Source of the DNA: Aquitalea palustris
GTDB lineage: Bacteria > Pseudomonadota > Gammaproteobacteria > Burkholderiales > Chromobacteriaceae
Direction: 5' to 3'
Length of the DNA: 35,374 nt
Assembly (NCBI RefSeq): GCF_003693445.1
Contig: NZ_RFAR01000031.1
Coordinates: forward strand, 1-35,374
Below, in pieces: positions 1 through 8,078 of this stretch; the stretch's first letter is position 1, and every line of letters starts with the position of its first letter. Both the position numbers and the translations under genes were made by a program. The notes beneath the pieces were generated by a model. That model had not been told where the DNA came from. It did no database searches and saw only the letters and a list, made by a program, of their open reading frames with translations.

Positions 1-420
1 GGCCGTGGCTTTGCCGTGGTGGCCGACGAGGTGCGCAAACTGGCCGAGCGCACGACCAAGTCTACCCAGGAAATTTCCTCCACCATCGAAGCCATGCTGG
101 GCAATGCTGTCCAGGCCACTGCCCAGATGCAAAAGGCAGAAGAGCTGGTGAAAGTGGGCGTGACGCGTGCCGATCAGGCTGCGGTGGCCATGCGCCGTAT
201 TGGCGAACTGGCGGGTAGTGCGGTTCAGGGCAGCGATGCCGTGGCCGCGGCCATCCAGCAGCAGGGCGAGGCCAGCAACAATATTGCCGCCATGGTGGAA
301 AGAACGGCACAGGCTTCGGAAGAGGCCAGCGCGGCAGCCCAGCATACGGCACAGAATGCCGCCCAGCTGGACGAGATGGCGCGGCTGCAGGCGGATATTC
401 TCGCCCGCTACCAGGTGTGA
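1..420 (+). CDS. Methyl-accepting chemotaxis protein, C-terminal fragment
   Basis: This is the 3' end of a chemoreceptor gene cut by the window edge. The reading frame is open from base 1 and starts [18 protein letters not shown], the conserved tip of the MCP signalling hairpin that contacts CheA and CheW. The remaining ~130 residues are a long alanine/glutamine-rich coiled coil typical of the returning helix of the cytoplasmic domain, with Glu/Gln pairs of the kind that become methylated. The protein ends in LARYQV, with no CheR-binding NWETF-like pentapeptide. Sensor domain, membrane segments and any HAMP domain lie outside the window, so the ligand is unknown. The family assignment is very secure. 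Confidence 0.95.
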   Translation, partial: GRGFAVVADEVRKLAERTTKSTQEISSTIEAMLGNAVQATAQMQKAEELVKVGVTRADQAAVAMRRIGELAGSAVQGSDAVAAAIQQQGEASNNIAAMVERTAQASEEASAAAQHTAQNAAQLDEMARLQADILARYQV

Positions 421-424
421 TGGC

Positions 425-464
425 GCCGCCGTCCCGGGCCGTGCTCAGGGCGCGGCCGGGCGGC
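425..464. terminator. GC-rich hairpin between convergent genes, possible transcription end
   Basis: GCCGCC at 425-430 pairs with GGCGGC at 459-464, and GGCC at 437-440 can pair with GGCC at 454-457. It lies between the stop of the chemoreceptor gene (+) and the stop of the small gene at 469-636 (-). There is no T-run on either side, so it is not a classical intrinsic terminator. It may only slow polymerase or protect 3' ends. Confidence 0.3.
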
Positions 465-468
465 TGAC

Positions 469-636
469 TCAGGCCTTGGTATTGATCAGCGAGCCTACAT
501 TGCCACCCGGGCTGACCGCTTGCTCTGCTTCCGGGGTGGTGGTGGACGGTGCCGGCGCAGGTGCCGGACGATTGCTGCTATTGGTTTTGGGCATATAGCT
601 GCCATAGCTGCTGGCGGGTGAAATGGGCATTGCCAT
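469..636 (-). CDS. Small Pro/Ala/Ser-rich protein of unknown function (55 aa)
   Basis: The start ATG at 636 was chosen because an AGGAG lies 9 bases upstream (646-650); the same frame stays open further upstream, but without a comparable ribosome site. The product begins MAMPISPASSYGSYMPK, has a middle rich in Pro-Ala and Thr (PAPAPAPSTTT), and ends GNVGSLINTKA. There is no signal peptide or membrane segment, and it is probably disordered. The short conserved-looking C-terminus is faintly like that of small motility-associated proteins, and the neighbour is a chemoreceptor, but I do not recognise the family and give no function. A small hairpin (702-717, GCAGGG/CCCTGC) lies in its upstream region. 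Bases 637-844 otherwise show nothing I can name. Confidence 0.55.
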   Translation of the reverse strand: MAMPISPASSYGSYMPKTNSSNRPAPAPAPSTTTPEAEQAVSPGGNVGSLINTKA

Positions 637-844
637 CTGGTTTGACTCCTGGCGGTCTGGTGGTGATATCTGGATGGTCCCGGCACAAGCCAGCAAGCCC
701 GGCAGGGGATGCCCTGCTACAGCAATATCCGTACCAGCTTCTTTTGCGGCTGATTTTTCTTTTCTTATCATCGCTTTACATTTATTGACGCCAATCTTGC
801 CGCTGACTGGCAATCTTTGCCGCCGCCTGCCGGTTTGCACAGGC

Positions 845-1825
845 CTAAGCGCCTTCGCCGTGCTCCGGCCCGGGCAAACAGTGCTGCAAGCCCTCCAGAA
901 ATACGCTTTCCGCCACGCTCAGCTTCTGCTCGCGATTCCACAGCAAATAAATATCCAGATCGGCAATGCCGGCAGCTGGCGGCAGCCGCCATAGCTCGCC
1001 TTGCGCCACATCACGGGCCGCCACGTGTTCCGGCAGGCTGCCTATGCCAAAGCCGGCACGGACCAGCCGCCGCACTTCTTCCAGGCTGGAAGAGGCGGCA
1101 ATGATCTTGCCGGTATAGCCTTGCTGGTCGCGGAAGATGGTCAGCGGTGACAGGTTGTCGCCAATCTGGTCGCTGACGAAGCTGACAAAATTCTGTCCCT
1201 GCAATGACTCCATCGTCAGGTCGCGCCGGCCAAACAAGGGATGGCTGCGGCCACAATAAAATGCATAGCGCTGGGTGATGAGACAGCGCCGTTCCAGCCT
1301 GGCCTGTGGCAGGCGACACAGGCCCAGCCCCAGGCTGGCGGTTTTTTGCAGCAGGCCGCTGATGATGTCGGCACTGCGCATGACTTCCACCTCCAGCTCC
1401 ACCCGTGGGTACTGCTGATGAAAGCGGGCCAGATAGGCATCGTAGTGCGCTGCCTCCAGCCCGGTGGCGCACAGTATGCGCACCTTGCCCAGCATGTCCT
1501 GGCTGCGGTTTTCCAGCGCAGCGCTCAGCCGCGACACATTGCCGTAGATATCGCTGGCGATGCGGAAGATTTCATCGCCGGTTTCGGTCAGGGTGAAGCG
1601 CGTCCCCTGCCGCAATATCAGTGTGCATTGCAACTGTTCTTCCAGCCGTTTCAAGGCCTGGCTCACCGCCGACTGCGTGACATGCAAACGTGCAGCCGCT
1701 CGGCTGATGCTGCTTTCCTGGGCAATTACCAGATAAGTCCGCAGCAGATTCCAATCCAGCCTGTCGCTCAGAAAACGCCGTCCTGCTGTCATGTTGGCCT
1801 GGGTTATCCCCGTTGTTTTTGCCAT
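845..1825 (-). CDS. LysR-family transcriptional regulator of the adjacent catabolic operon
   Basis: 326 aa. The N-terminal winged helix-turn-helix (about residues 23-85) carries the LysR signature (SISRAAARLHVTQSAVSQAL, then a linker LTETGDEIF). Residues ~110-310 form a periplasmic-binding-protein-like effector domain. About 22 residues precede the usual start of the fold; an internal ATG at codon 12 is an alternative start, while the chosen one has a weak AAGG upstream. The gene is divergent from the MFS-aldolase-dehydrogenase-hydrolase operon across a 169-base AT-rich gap, the classical layout in which a LysR protein controls its neighbour and itself. The co-inducer is unknown and probably an intermediate of that pathway. 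Confidence 0.9.
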   Translation of the reverse strand: MAKTTGITQANMTAGRRFLSDRLDWNLLRTYLVIAQESSISRAAARLHVTQSAVSQALKRLEEQLQCTLILRQGTRFTLTETGDEIFRIASDIYGNVSRLSAALENRSQDMLGKVRILCATGLEAAHYDAYLARFHQQYPRVELEVEVMRSADIISGLLQKTASLGLGLCRLPQARLERRCLITQRYAFYCGRSHPLFGRRDLTMESLQGQNFVSFVSDQIGDNLSPLTIFRDQQGYTGKIIAASSSLEEVRRLVRAGFGIGSLPEHVAARDVAQGELWRLPPAAGIADLDIYLLWNREQKLSVAESVFLEGLQHCLPGPEHGEGA

Positions 1826-1861
1826 GCTCGGCCTACCTTCTTGCTATTAGTTTTGCTTATT

Positions 1862-1878
1862 TCAAACTTCAATTTTGA
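1862..1878. promoter_or_regulatory. Candidate LysR operator in the divergent promoter region
   Basis: TCAAA at 1862-1866 and TTTGA at 1874-1878 form an inverted repeat with a 7-base spacer, inside an AT-rich block that contrasts with the GC-rich genes. A second pair, ATTAGT (1846-1851) and ACTAAT (1886-1891), brackets it symmetrically. Its position between the LysR gene and the operon it faces fits a LysR binding region. The binding itself is inferred. Confidence 0.4.
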
Positions 1879-1994
1879 TAATTTTACTAATGATAATGCC
1901 CATGCGATAAACCCTCAACGCGCCAGCAGAGCGCAGACCGACGTGCATGTCGCCCGATCTTGAACACGCATCTACAAATAAGAGGAATCCCCCC

Positions 1995-3293
1995 ATGACC
2001 CAAGCCTCCAGCCAGTCGCGCCGAGCTGCGGCGGCGGCCTTCATTGGCACCACCATCGAGTTTTACGATTTCTATATCTACGCCACCGCAGCGGCCCTGG
2101 TGCTGGGCCAGGTGTTTTTCCCCAGCAGCGATCCCACGCTGAGCACGCTGGCCGCCTTTGCCACCTTTGCCGTCGGCTTTATCGCCCGCCCCATGGCCGG
2201 CATGGTGTTCGGCCACCTGGGCGACCGGCTGGGACGCAAGAAAATGCTGTTGTTCACCATGGCACTGATGGGCGTGGCCACCGCCGGCATCGGCCTGTTG
2301 CCCAGCTATGCCAGTGCCGGCATCTGGGCGCCCATCGGCCTGGTGGCCTTGCGCTTCATCCAGGGTATTTCAGTAGGTGGCGAATGGGGCGGGGCCGTGC
2401 TGATGGCCAGCGAACACGCACCGCCCAAGCGCAAGACCTTCTATGCCTCGTTTGCCCAGCTGGGCAGTCCGGCCGGGCTGATCCTGTCGCTGATTGCTTT
2501 CCGGCTGGTCACCTCGCTGGATCAGGCCGACTTTCTCAGCTGGGGCTGGCGCCTGCCTTTTCTGGCCAGCGGCCTCTTGATGTGCGTGGGCCTGGCCATC
2601 CGCATCGGCGTGGACGAGTCGCCGGAATTCAAGGCGGTACAGGCCGAACACAGCACGGCGAAATATCCGGTGCTGGAAGTGGTACGCGATTGCTGGCGTG
2701 AAATCCTGTTTGCCGCCGCTGCGGTCACCATCGGCTCGGCCGGCTTCTTCTTCACCAACACCTTCATGATCACCTATGTGACCCAGTACCAGGGCATTGC
2801 CCGCTCCACCATCCTGGACACGCTGTTCCTGGTGACCATCCTGCAGTTCCTGTCGCAGCCCTGTTCGGCCTTGCTGGCGGAGAAGATCGGCGAAGGCTAT
2901 TTCCTCAAGATCGTCTCGCTGCTGTGCGTGGTGCTGCCCTATCCCATGTTCCTGCTGGTGGAAACCGGCAACATCCTGCTGATGACCGCGGGCATTGCCA
3001 TGGCGGTGATCACCCTGTCCGGCCTGTATGCGGTGATTGCCGGCTACATGGCCGAAGCCTTTCCGGTGCGGCTGCGCTATTCCGGCATTTCGCTGGCCTA
3101 CCAGCTGATCTGCGCCCTGGCCGGCGGCACCACGCCGCTGATCGGCACCTGGCTGGCCAGCCGCTTTGCCGGCCAATGGTGGCCGCTGGCAGTGTTTTTC
3201 TCGCTGCTGTCCCTGGTGTCCTTTGTCGGTGTGTACGGCTTGTCCCGCCTGCGGCGGCAGAGTACGTCGCCCGAGCTGGTCTTTGTCCGTTAA
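1995..3293 (+). CDS. MFS metabolite:H+ symporter (MHS family)
   Basis: 432 aa, an inner-membrane transporter with about 12 hydrophobic helices. Hallmarks of the metabolite:H+ symporter branch (ShiA/ProP/KgtP relatives) are present: an early TTIEFYDFYIYATAAAL segment, the loop 2-3 motif GHLGDRLGRKKM, and RFIQGISVGGEWGGAVL. The ATG at 1995 follows AGAGGA with suitable spacing; a longer open frame upstream lacks a ribosome site. It is the first gene of a four-gene operon, only 15 bases before the aldolase-like gene, so it presumably imports the substrate that the enzymes then break down. Members carry dicarboxylates, shikimate, betaines and aromatic acids. The substrate cannot be read from the sequence. 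Confidence 0.92.
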   Translation: MTQASSQSRRAAAAAFIGTTIEFYDFYIYATAAALVLGQVFFPSSDPTLSTLAAFATFAVGFIARPMAGMVFGHLGDRLGRKKMLLFTMALMGVATAGIGLLPSYASAGIWAPIGLVALRFIQGISVGGEWGGAVLMASEHAPPKRKTFYASFAQLGSPAGLILSLIAFRLVTSLDQADFLSWGWRLPFLASGLLMCVGLAIRIGVDESPEFKAVQAEHSTAKYPVLEVVRDCWREILFAAAAVTIGSAGFFFTNTFMITYVTQYQGIARSTILDTLFLVTILQFLSQPCSALLAEKIGEGYFLKIVSLLCVVLPYPMFLLVETGNILLMTAGIAMAVITLSGLYAVIAGYMAEAFPVRLRYSGISLAYQLICALAGGTTPLIGTWLASRFAGQWWPLAVFFSLLSLVSFVGVYGLSRLRRQSTSPELVFVR

Positions 3294-3308
3294 TCCCTGG
3301 AGAACCTC

Positions 3309-4067
3309 ATGAATCAAGCGGCCCGATTTTCCCCTGAAGAATGGCAGGCACGCTGCGAACTGGCAGCGCTGTACCGGCTGATCGCCCATTTCCGCATGAC
3401 GGACATGATCGATACCCATATTTCGCTGCGCATTCCCGGCCCCGAGCATCATTTCCTCATCAACCGCTACGGTGTGCTGTTCCAGCACATGCGCGCTTCC
3501 GACCTGGTGCGCATCGACCAGCATGGCAATGTGGTGGGCGGCGACGGCGAGCTGCAGCGCGTCAACAAGGCGGGTTTTGTCATTCACTCCGCTGTGCACA
3601 TGGCGCGGCCCGACCTGCACTGCGTGGTGCACACCCATACCGCAGCCGGCATGGCGGTATCGGCGCAGGAACACGGCCTGCTGCCGATCACCCAGCATGC
3701 GCTGAAGTTTTATGGGCGACTGAGCTACCACGAGTACGAGGGCATTGCCCTGTCGCTGGAAGAGCGCGAACGGGTGGTGGCCGACCTGGGCCCGTACAAC
3801 AAGGCGCTGATCCTGCGCAACCACGGCCTGCTGGCCGGTGGCCGCTCGGTGGCCGAGGCCTTCCACGAAATCTACTTCCTGGAACGCGCCTGTCAGGCAC
3901 AGGTACAGGCCATGGCCGGCGGCGCCCAGCTGCACTACCCCAGCGAGGCAGTACGCCAGCACACCTCGGCCCAGTTTGCCCGTAGTGATGAAGAAGAAAT
4001 CATCGCCCTGGGCTGGCAGGCGGCGCTGTCGCTGATTGCCGATCAACAGCAAAGCTATGCCTCATGA
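3309..4067 (+). CDS. Class II aldolase/adducin family protein
   Basis: 252 aa, the full length of this family. The fold is that of L-fuculose-phosphate aldolase-type zinc enzymes. Histidines expected to hold the metal are seen in VVHTHTAAGMAV and later in LILRNHGLLAGG, and the early segment MTDMIDTHISLRIPG is typical of the adducin-like subgroup. Many members of that subgroup are not sugar aldolases but decarboxylases or lyases acting on small hydroxy or keto acids, so the reaction is uncertain. GGAG lies 6 bases before the ATG. The stop overlaps the start of the next gene (ATGA), indicating translational coupling with the dehydrogenase. Confidence 0.9.
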   Translation: MNQAARFSPEEWQARCELAALYRLIAHFRMTDMIDTHISLRIPGPEHHFLINRYGVLFQHMRASDLVRIDQHGNVVGGDGELQRVNKAGFVIHSAVHMARPDLHCVVHTHTAAGMAVSAQEHGLLPITQHALKFYGRLSYHEYEGIALSLEERERVVADLGPYNKALILRNHGLLAGGRSVAEAFHEIYFLERACQAQVQAMAGGAQLHYPSEAVRQHTSAQFARSDEEEIIALGWQAALSLIADQQQSYAS

Positions 4068-4993
4068 GCACGGTTGTTCTGCTGACCGACGATGCCGAGC
4101 TGATGGCGGAGCTGCGCCAGGCCTTCGCCCAGGTGGCACCCGCGCTGCGCGTGCTTCAAGCGCACGAGGCGGGTGCCAGCGAAGCGGAAGTCGCCGCCTG
4201 CTGGTTTCCGCCCGCGGGTGCGCTGCAGGCGCTGCCAAAACTGCGGCTGATCCATTCCGTGTCTGCCGGCATCGAGCATCTGGACACGGCCGGCGACCTG
4301 CCGGCCGTGCCGGTATGCCGGGTAGTGGACCCGGAACAGCGCCAGGGCATGGTGGAATTCATGCGCTGGGCGGTCATCCACTATCAGCGCCACTTCGACC
4401 TGGTGCTGGCCAGGCAGCAGCAGGCGCGCTGGCAGCGCCCGCCGCAAATACCGGCCGGGGAATACCGGGTGGGCGTGCTGGGACTGGGCTCGATGGGCAG
4501 TGCCGTGGCACAGGATCTGGCCGGGGCCGGCTATGCGGTGCGCGGCTGGTCGCGCAGCCCCAAGACGCTGGCCGGGGTGGACTGCCATCACGGCGACAGC
4601 GGCTTGCAGGATTGCCTGACCGGGCTGGATTTGCTGATCAATCTGCTGCCGCTGACCACGGCCACCGCAGGACTACTGAATAGCCGGGTGTTTGCCGCAC
4701 TGGCCCCGGGCGCGGTGCTGGTGAATGGCGGCCGTGGCCAGCATGTGGCGGCTGCGGATCTGGCAGCGGCCCTCAGCAGTGGCCAGCTGCGCGCAGCCTT
4801 GCTGGACGTGTTCGAGCAGGAACCACTGCCAGCAGATCATCCGTGGTGGCACACGCCGGGCGTTACCGTCACCCCGCACATGGCCTCGGCGGCCTCGGCG
4901 CGCTGCATTGCCAGCCAGATCGCCGCGAACACGCAGCGACTGCTGACCGGCGCAGCCCTGCTGCATCGCGCCGACCCGGCGCTGGGCTACTGA
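4064..4993 (+). CDS. D-isomer-specific 2-hydroxyacid dehydrogenase (GhrA-like)
   Basis: 309 aa. The NAD(P)-binding Rossmann motif is VGVLGLGSMGSAVA (about residues 144-157). The catalytic residues of the family appear as an Arg in VNGGRGQHV, a Glu in FEQEPLPADHPWW and a His in VTPHMAS. The overall length and the HPWW motif resemble glyoxylate/hydroxypyruvate reductase A. It would reduce a 2-keto acid, or oxidise a 2-hydroxy acid, in the cytoplasm. It overlaps the aldolase-like gene by four bases and is followed after 38 bases by the hydrolase gene. In this operon it may act on a keto or hydroxy acid released by one of the neighbouring enzymes. The exact substrate is not visible. Confidence 0.9.
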   Translation: MSTVVLLTDDAELMAELRQAFAQVAPALRVLQAHEAGASEAEVAACWFPPAGALQALPKLRLIHSVSAGIEHLDTAGDLPAVPVCRVVDPEQRQGMVEFMRWAVIHYQRHFDLVLARQQQARWQRPPQIPAGEYRVGVLGLGSMGSAVAQDLAGAGYAVRGWSRSPKTLAGVDCHHGDSGLQDCLTGLDLLINLLPLTTATAGLLNSRVFAALAPGAVLVNGGRGQHVAAADLAAALSSGQLRAALLDVFEQEPLPADHPWWHTPGVTVTPHMASAASARCIASQIAANTQRLLTGAALLHRADPALGY

Positions 4994-5031
4994 CCACCGC
5001 GCCCTGCCAACCAATATTAAGGAGAACGAGC

Positions 5032-6261
5032 ATGCTGACCGTGAATGGTCCACGTTTATGGAATAGCCTGATGGACATGGCCAAAGTCGGCCCCACCGCA
5101 GCAGGCGGCAATTGCCGGCTGGCCTTGTCAGCAGAAGACTTCGCCGGCCGCGCCCTGTTTGCCGACTGGTGCCACCAGGCCGGCATGAGCCTGGATACCG
5201 ATGCCATCGGCAATCTGTTTGCCCGCCGCGCCGGGCGCGACCCGCAAGCCAAGCCGGTGGTGATGGGCAGCCATCTGGACACCCAGCCAGCCGGTGGCCG
5301 CTTTGACGGCATTTATGGTGTGCTGGCCGGGCTGGAAGTGGTACGCAGCCTGAACGATGCCGGCATCACCACCGACAAGCCGCTGGAAATCGCGGTATGG
5401 ACCAATGAAGAAGGCGCGCGCTTCACCCCGGCCATGCTGGGTTCGGCAGCGTTTTGCGGTGTATTGCCGCTGGAAGAGGCCCTGGCGGCAGAAGACGCAC
5501 AGGGCATCAGCGTGGCCACCGCCCTGGCCGGCCATGCCGGCAACCTGCCGCTGGGCCGCGCTTTTGATGCCTATTTCGAAGCCCATATCGAACAGGGGCC
5601 TATCCTGGAACAGGCCGGCCTGCCCATCGGGGTGGTAACCGGCGGCCAGGCCATCTGCTGGCTGGATGTGCGGGTCGCCGGCAGCCCGGCCCACGCCGGC
5701 ACCACGCCGATGCACCTGCGCCGCGATGCGCTGTTTGCCGCCAGTACCATGATCAGCCGGCTGGAACAGCTGGCCGGTGAATTCAGCCCGCACGGGCTGG
5801 TTACGGTGGGGCAGCTGGCCATTCCCGGCTCCTCGCGCAATACCATTCCCGGCCAGGTCCACTTCACCATCGACCTGCGCCACCATCAGGACGCGCAGAT
5901 CGCAGCCATGGAGCAAGACGCCCGCACCCTGCTGCAGCAACTGGCCACCGCACGCGGCCTGACGGTCGACATCCGGCAGCACTGGTTCAGCGCCGCCACG
6001 CCATTCGACCGCGACTGCATCGGTGCGGTACGCCAGGCAGTCACCGCGCTGGGCTATCCGCATCAGGATATCGTCAGCGGTGCCGGCCACGATGCCATCC
6101 ATCTGGCCCGGCACTGTCCCACCACCATGATTTTCATTCCCTGCGTGGGCGGCATCAGCCACAACGAGGCAGAAGACGCGCTACCGCAAGACATCCGCAT
6201 GGGCGCTGATGTGCTGCTGGGTGCGGTGCTGCAACGGGCCGGCGGGCTGCTGGCAGGCTGA
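5032..6261 (+). CDS. M20-family Zn-dependent amidohydrolase (N-carbamoyl amino acid / ureido acid hydrolase type)
   Basis: 409 aa, the usual length of the hydantoinase/carbamoylase branch of M20 peptidases (N-carbamoyl-L-amino acid hydrolase, allantoate amidohydrolase, beta-ureidopropionase). Metal ligands are recognisable: GSHLDTQPAGGRFDG (His, Asp), WTNEEGARF (Glu pair), EAHIEQGP (His) and SHNEAED near the end (His). The dimerisation or lid part contains GSPAHAGTTPM. The start ATG follows AAGGAG. Such enzymes hydrolyse a carbamoyl or ureido group, giving CO2, ammonia and an amine. As last gene of the operon it suggests that the imported compound, or an intermediate, carries an N-carbamoyl or amide group. 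Which one is not determinable here. Confidence 0.9.
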   Translation: MLTVNGPRLWNSLMDMAKVGPTAAGGNCRLALSAEDFAGRALFADWCHQAGMSLDTDAIGNLFARRAGRDPQAKPVVMGSHLDTQPAGGRFDGIYGVLAGLEVVRSLNDAGITTDKPLEIAVWTNEEGARFTPAMLGSAAFCGVLPLEEALAAEDAQGISVATALAGHAGNLPLGRAFDAYFEAHIEQGPILEQAGLPIGVVTGGQAICWLDVRVAGSPAHAGTTPMHLRRDALFAASTMISRLEQLAGEFSPHGLVTVGQLAIPGSSRNTIPGQVHFTIDLRHHQDAQIAAMEQDARTLLQQLATARGLTVDIRQHWFSAATPFDRDCIGAVRQAVTALGYPHQDIVSGAGHDAIHLARHCPTTMIFIPCVGGISHNEAEDALPQDIRMGADVLLGAVLQRAGGLLAG

Positions 6262-6274
6262 GGCCGGGCAGGGT

Positions 6275-7507
6275 TCAGTCACGGCCCGCCACCATGTCAT
6301 CCGTCGCCAGCTGCAGCTGGTTTCGCCCCTGCTGCTTGGCGCGATACAGCATGCGGTCGCAGCAGGCCAGCAGGTCGGTGGCGTCACGCAAGCCTGGCAG
6401 GCTGGACAAGGCCGCACCCACGCTGATGGTGAGATGGGGCGGCCCGTCCGGGCGGTGGTGGTGTTCAACCTGCAAGGCCGCCACCTGCTGCAGCAAACGC
6501 TGGCCGATGCGCCGCAACTCATCCTGGCGGCCGCTTTGCAGCAGGATGGCAAACTCTTCGCCGCCATAGCGGAAGGCGCGGGCCTGCCCGCTGCGCAGGC
6601 TGTTTACCATGGCGCTGGCCACCTCGGCCAGCACATGATCGCCCGCCAGATGACCATAGTGGTCGTTATAGGGTTTGAAAAAATCGATATCCACCAGCAG
6701 CAGGGCAAAGGGCCGGCCATGCTGGCTCATCTGCAGCCAGAGTTGTTCCAGCTGCAGATCAAAGGCACGGCGGTTGCCCACCTGGGTCAGCGCATCGGTG
6801 GAGGCCAGCATTTGCAGCCGCCGGTTCAGCGAGGACAGCTCGTTCTTGCGTCTTGCCTCTTCCTGCGAGGCATAAAACGCCAGCCGCACGCTGCTGGTGG
6901 TATTCCAGCTCATGAACAGACAGAACAACAGCACCGGCAGATAAACCAGCGAAAACACCAGCAGCGGCTTGCTGTCATGTGGATTCATCAGCGCCACATT
7001 GCCGATGATCACCAGCGAAATGGCCAGCGAGCTGGCCAGCGCCCCCTTGAACGACACCCGCACGCCCAGATTGGCGAACACGATGAAAATCAGCGAGGCA
7101 TAGAGAAAAGTGGGCACATCCGGCGAATGGCTGCGCTTGAGCAGCTCGAACCAGGCCACGGTGGCAATCAGGTCGTGCAGCGGCATCAGCTGGTCCAGCA
7201 GCAGGATGTTGCGGCGGCGACGACCGAACACCAGCCAGATATCCAGCATGGCCACCAGCAACAGGACACTGCGCAGCAGCAGCGATGCTTGCGCCATGTC
7301 GGGAATCAGCAGGGCATCGGCCAGCACATAAGAGAAAAACGCCAGCGCGGCGATGATATTGGTCAGCAGCAGAAAACCGCGATGGTGCTGCCAGATATAG
7401 GCTTCAAACTCCGGCCACAGTGCCTTGGGGATGTCGACCCGCCAGCGGCCGGACAAGGCGAGCGGCTGGTCTGATGCAGTATTGAACACGGGACTTGGCT
7501 TTGGCAT
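6275..7507 (-). CDS. Membrane-bound diguanylate cyclase (GGDEF domain)
   Basis: 410 aa. Residues ~45-215 hold about six hydrophobic helices, forming an uncharacterised integral-membrane sensor. A short coiled linker follows, then a C-terminal GGDEF domain with DALTQVGNRRAFD, LLVDIDFFKPYND and the active-site GGEEF at residues 315-319. These residues indicate synthesis of cyclic di-GMP from GTP. The allosteric RxxD inhibitory site, normally five residues before GGDEF, is absent (the stretch reads RSGQARAF), so product inhibition may be weak. It is convergent with the hydrolase gene, 13 bases from its stop. The start has only a poor ribosome site, and another ATG lies 11 bases upstream out of frame. 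Confidence 0.93.
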   Translation of the reverse strand: MPKPSPVFNTASDQPLALSGRWRVDIPKALWPEFEAYIWQHHRGFLLLTNIIAALAFFSYVLADALLIPDMAQASLLLRSVLLLVAMLDIWLVFGRRRRNILLLDQLMPLHDLIATVAWFELLKRSHSPDVPTFLYASLIFIVFANLGVRVSFKGALASSLAISLVIIGNVALMNPHDSKPLLVFSLVYLPVLLFCLFMSWNTTSSVRLAFYASQEEARRKNELSSLNRRLQMLASTDALTQVGNRRAFDLQLEQLWLQMSQHGRPFALLLVDIDFFKPYNDHYGHLAGDHVLAEVASAMVNSLRSGQARAFRYGGEEFAILLQSGRQDELRRIGQRLLQQVAALQVEHHHRPDGPPHLTISVGAALSSLPGLRDATDLLACCDRMLYRAKQQGRNQLQLATDDMVAGRD

Positions 7508-7615
7508 GCAGCTGCCATGAGGGGGGAGCGGCCAGTTTAGGCCAAGCCCCCTGGCCCGTCTAGCGTGACATGCCGTCGTCCTTATCGTCGCGAGCGCCGG
7601 CTGCTGCGCTTGCTT

Positions 7616-7960
7616 TCAGTCCGGCCACAGCACATAGGATTTGCGCACGGTTTCCGTCACTTCCCACACTCCTGTGCTATTAGCGGGGAAAAACAGTGCA
7701 TCGCCCGCGCGAATGTCGATGGCCTCCCCATCATCGGGAATGAAGCGGCAACGCCCCTGGATAAAGTGGCAAAACTCCGCCTGCATGATCTGGCGCCGCC
7801 AGCGCCCCGGGCTGCATTCCCAGACGCCGGTTTCCACCCCGTCCGGACGCTCGACGGCATGCACGCGGGTGGCCGCGTGCGGCAAACCCAGCGGCATGGC
7901 CACCGGGCTGGGTGCGGATAGCGGAAGGTCGCCGCATTGCGGCAGCAGGGTAATCGACAT
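7616..7960 (-). CDS. Small cupin-domain protein
   Basis: 114 aa. One cupin barrel covers about residues 40-112, with GVWECSPGRWRR, AEFCHFIQGRCRFIPDDG and IRAGDALFFPANSTGVWEV. This is the pattern of the Cupin_3 group related to ureidoglycine aminohydrolase and EutQ. The start at 7960 was chosen because GGAGA precedes it; a longer frame upstream lacks support. It lies 118 bases downstream of an FAD oxidoreductase on the same strand. Such cupin and DAO-type oxidoreductase pairs are common in amine catabolism clusters, where the cupin's role is not well defined. Few of the usual metal-binding histidines are visible, so it may bind a ligand rather than catalyse. Confidence 0.85.
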   Translation of the reverse strand: MSITLLPQCGDLPLSAPSPVAMPLGLPHAATRVHAVERPDGVETGVWECSPGRWRRQIMQAEFCHFIQGRCRFIPDDGEAIDIRAGDALFFPANSTGVWEVTETVRKSYVLWPD

Positions 7961-8078
7961 GATGGTTCTCCGCTGGCAGGCACTGCCTGCAAATAGTCTG
8001 GCTTTGGGGGGCCGGTCGCAGTGGCAGCCGGCCATCTTCTGTTGTGTCAGCCGCCATTGAACATGGCCAGGCGGCTGG

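Noticed and set aside
2370-4052. Long open frame (560 codons) on the minus strand opposite the MFS and aldolase genes
   Set aside because: The product is a Gln/His/Gly-rich sequence without any family motif. It is the antisense shadow of two well-supported genes in GC-rich DNA.
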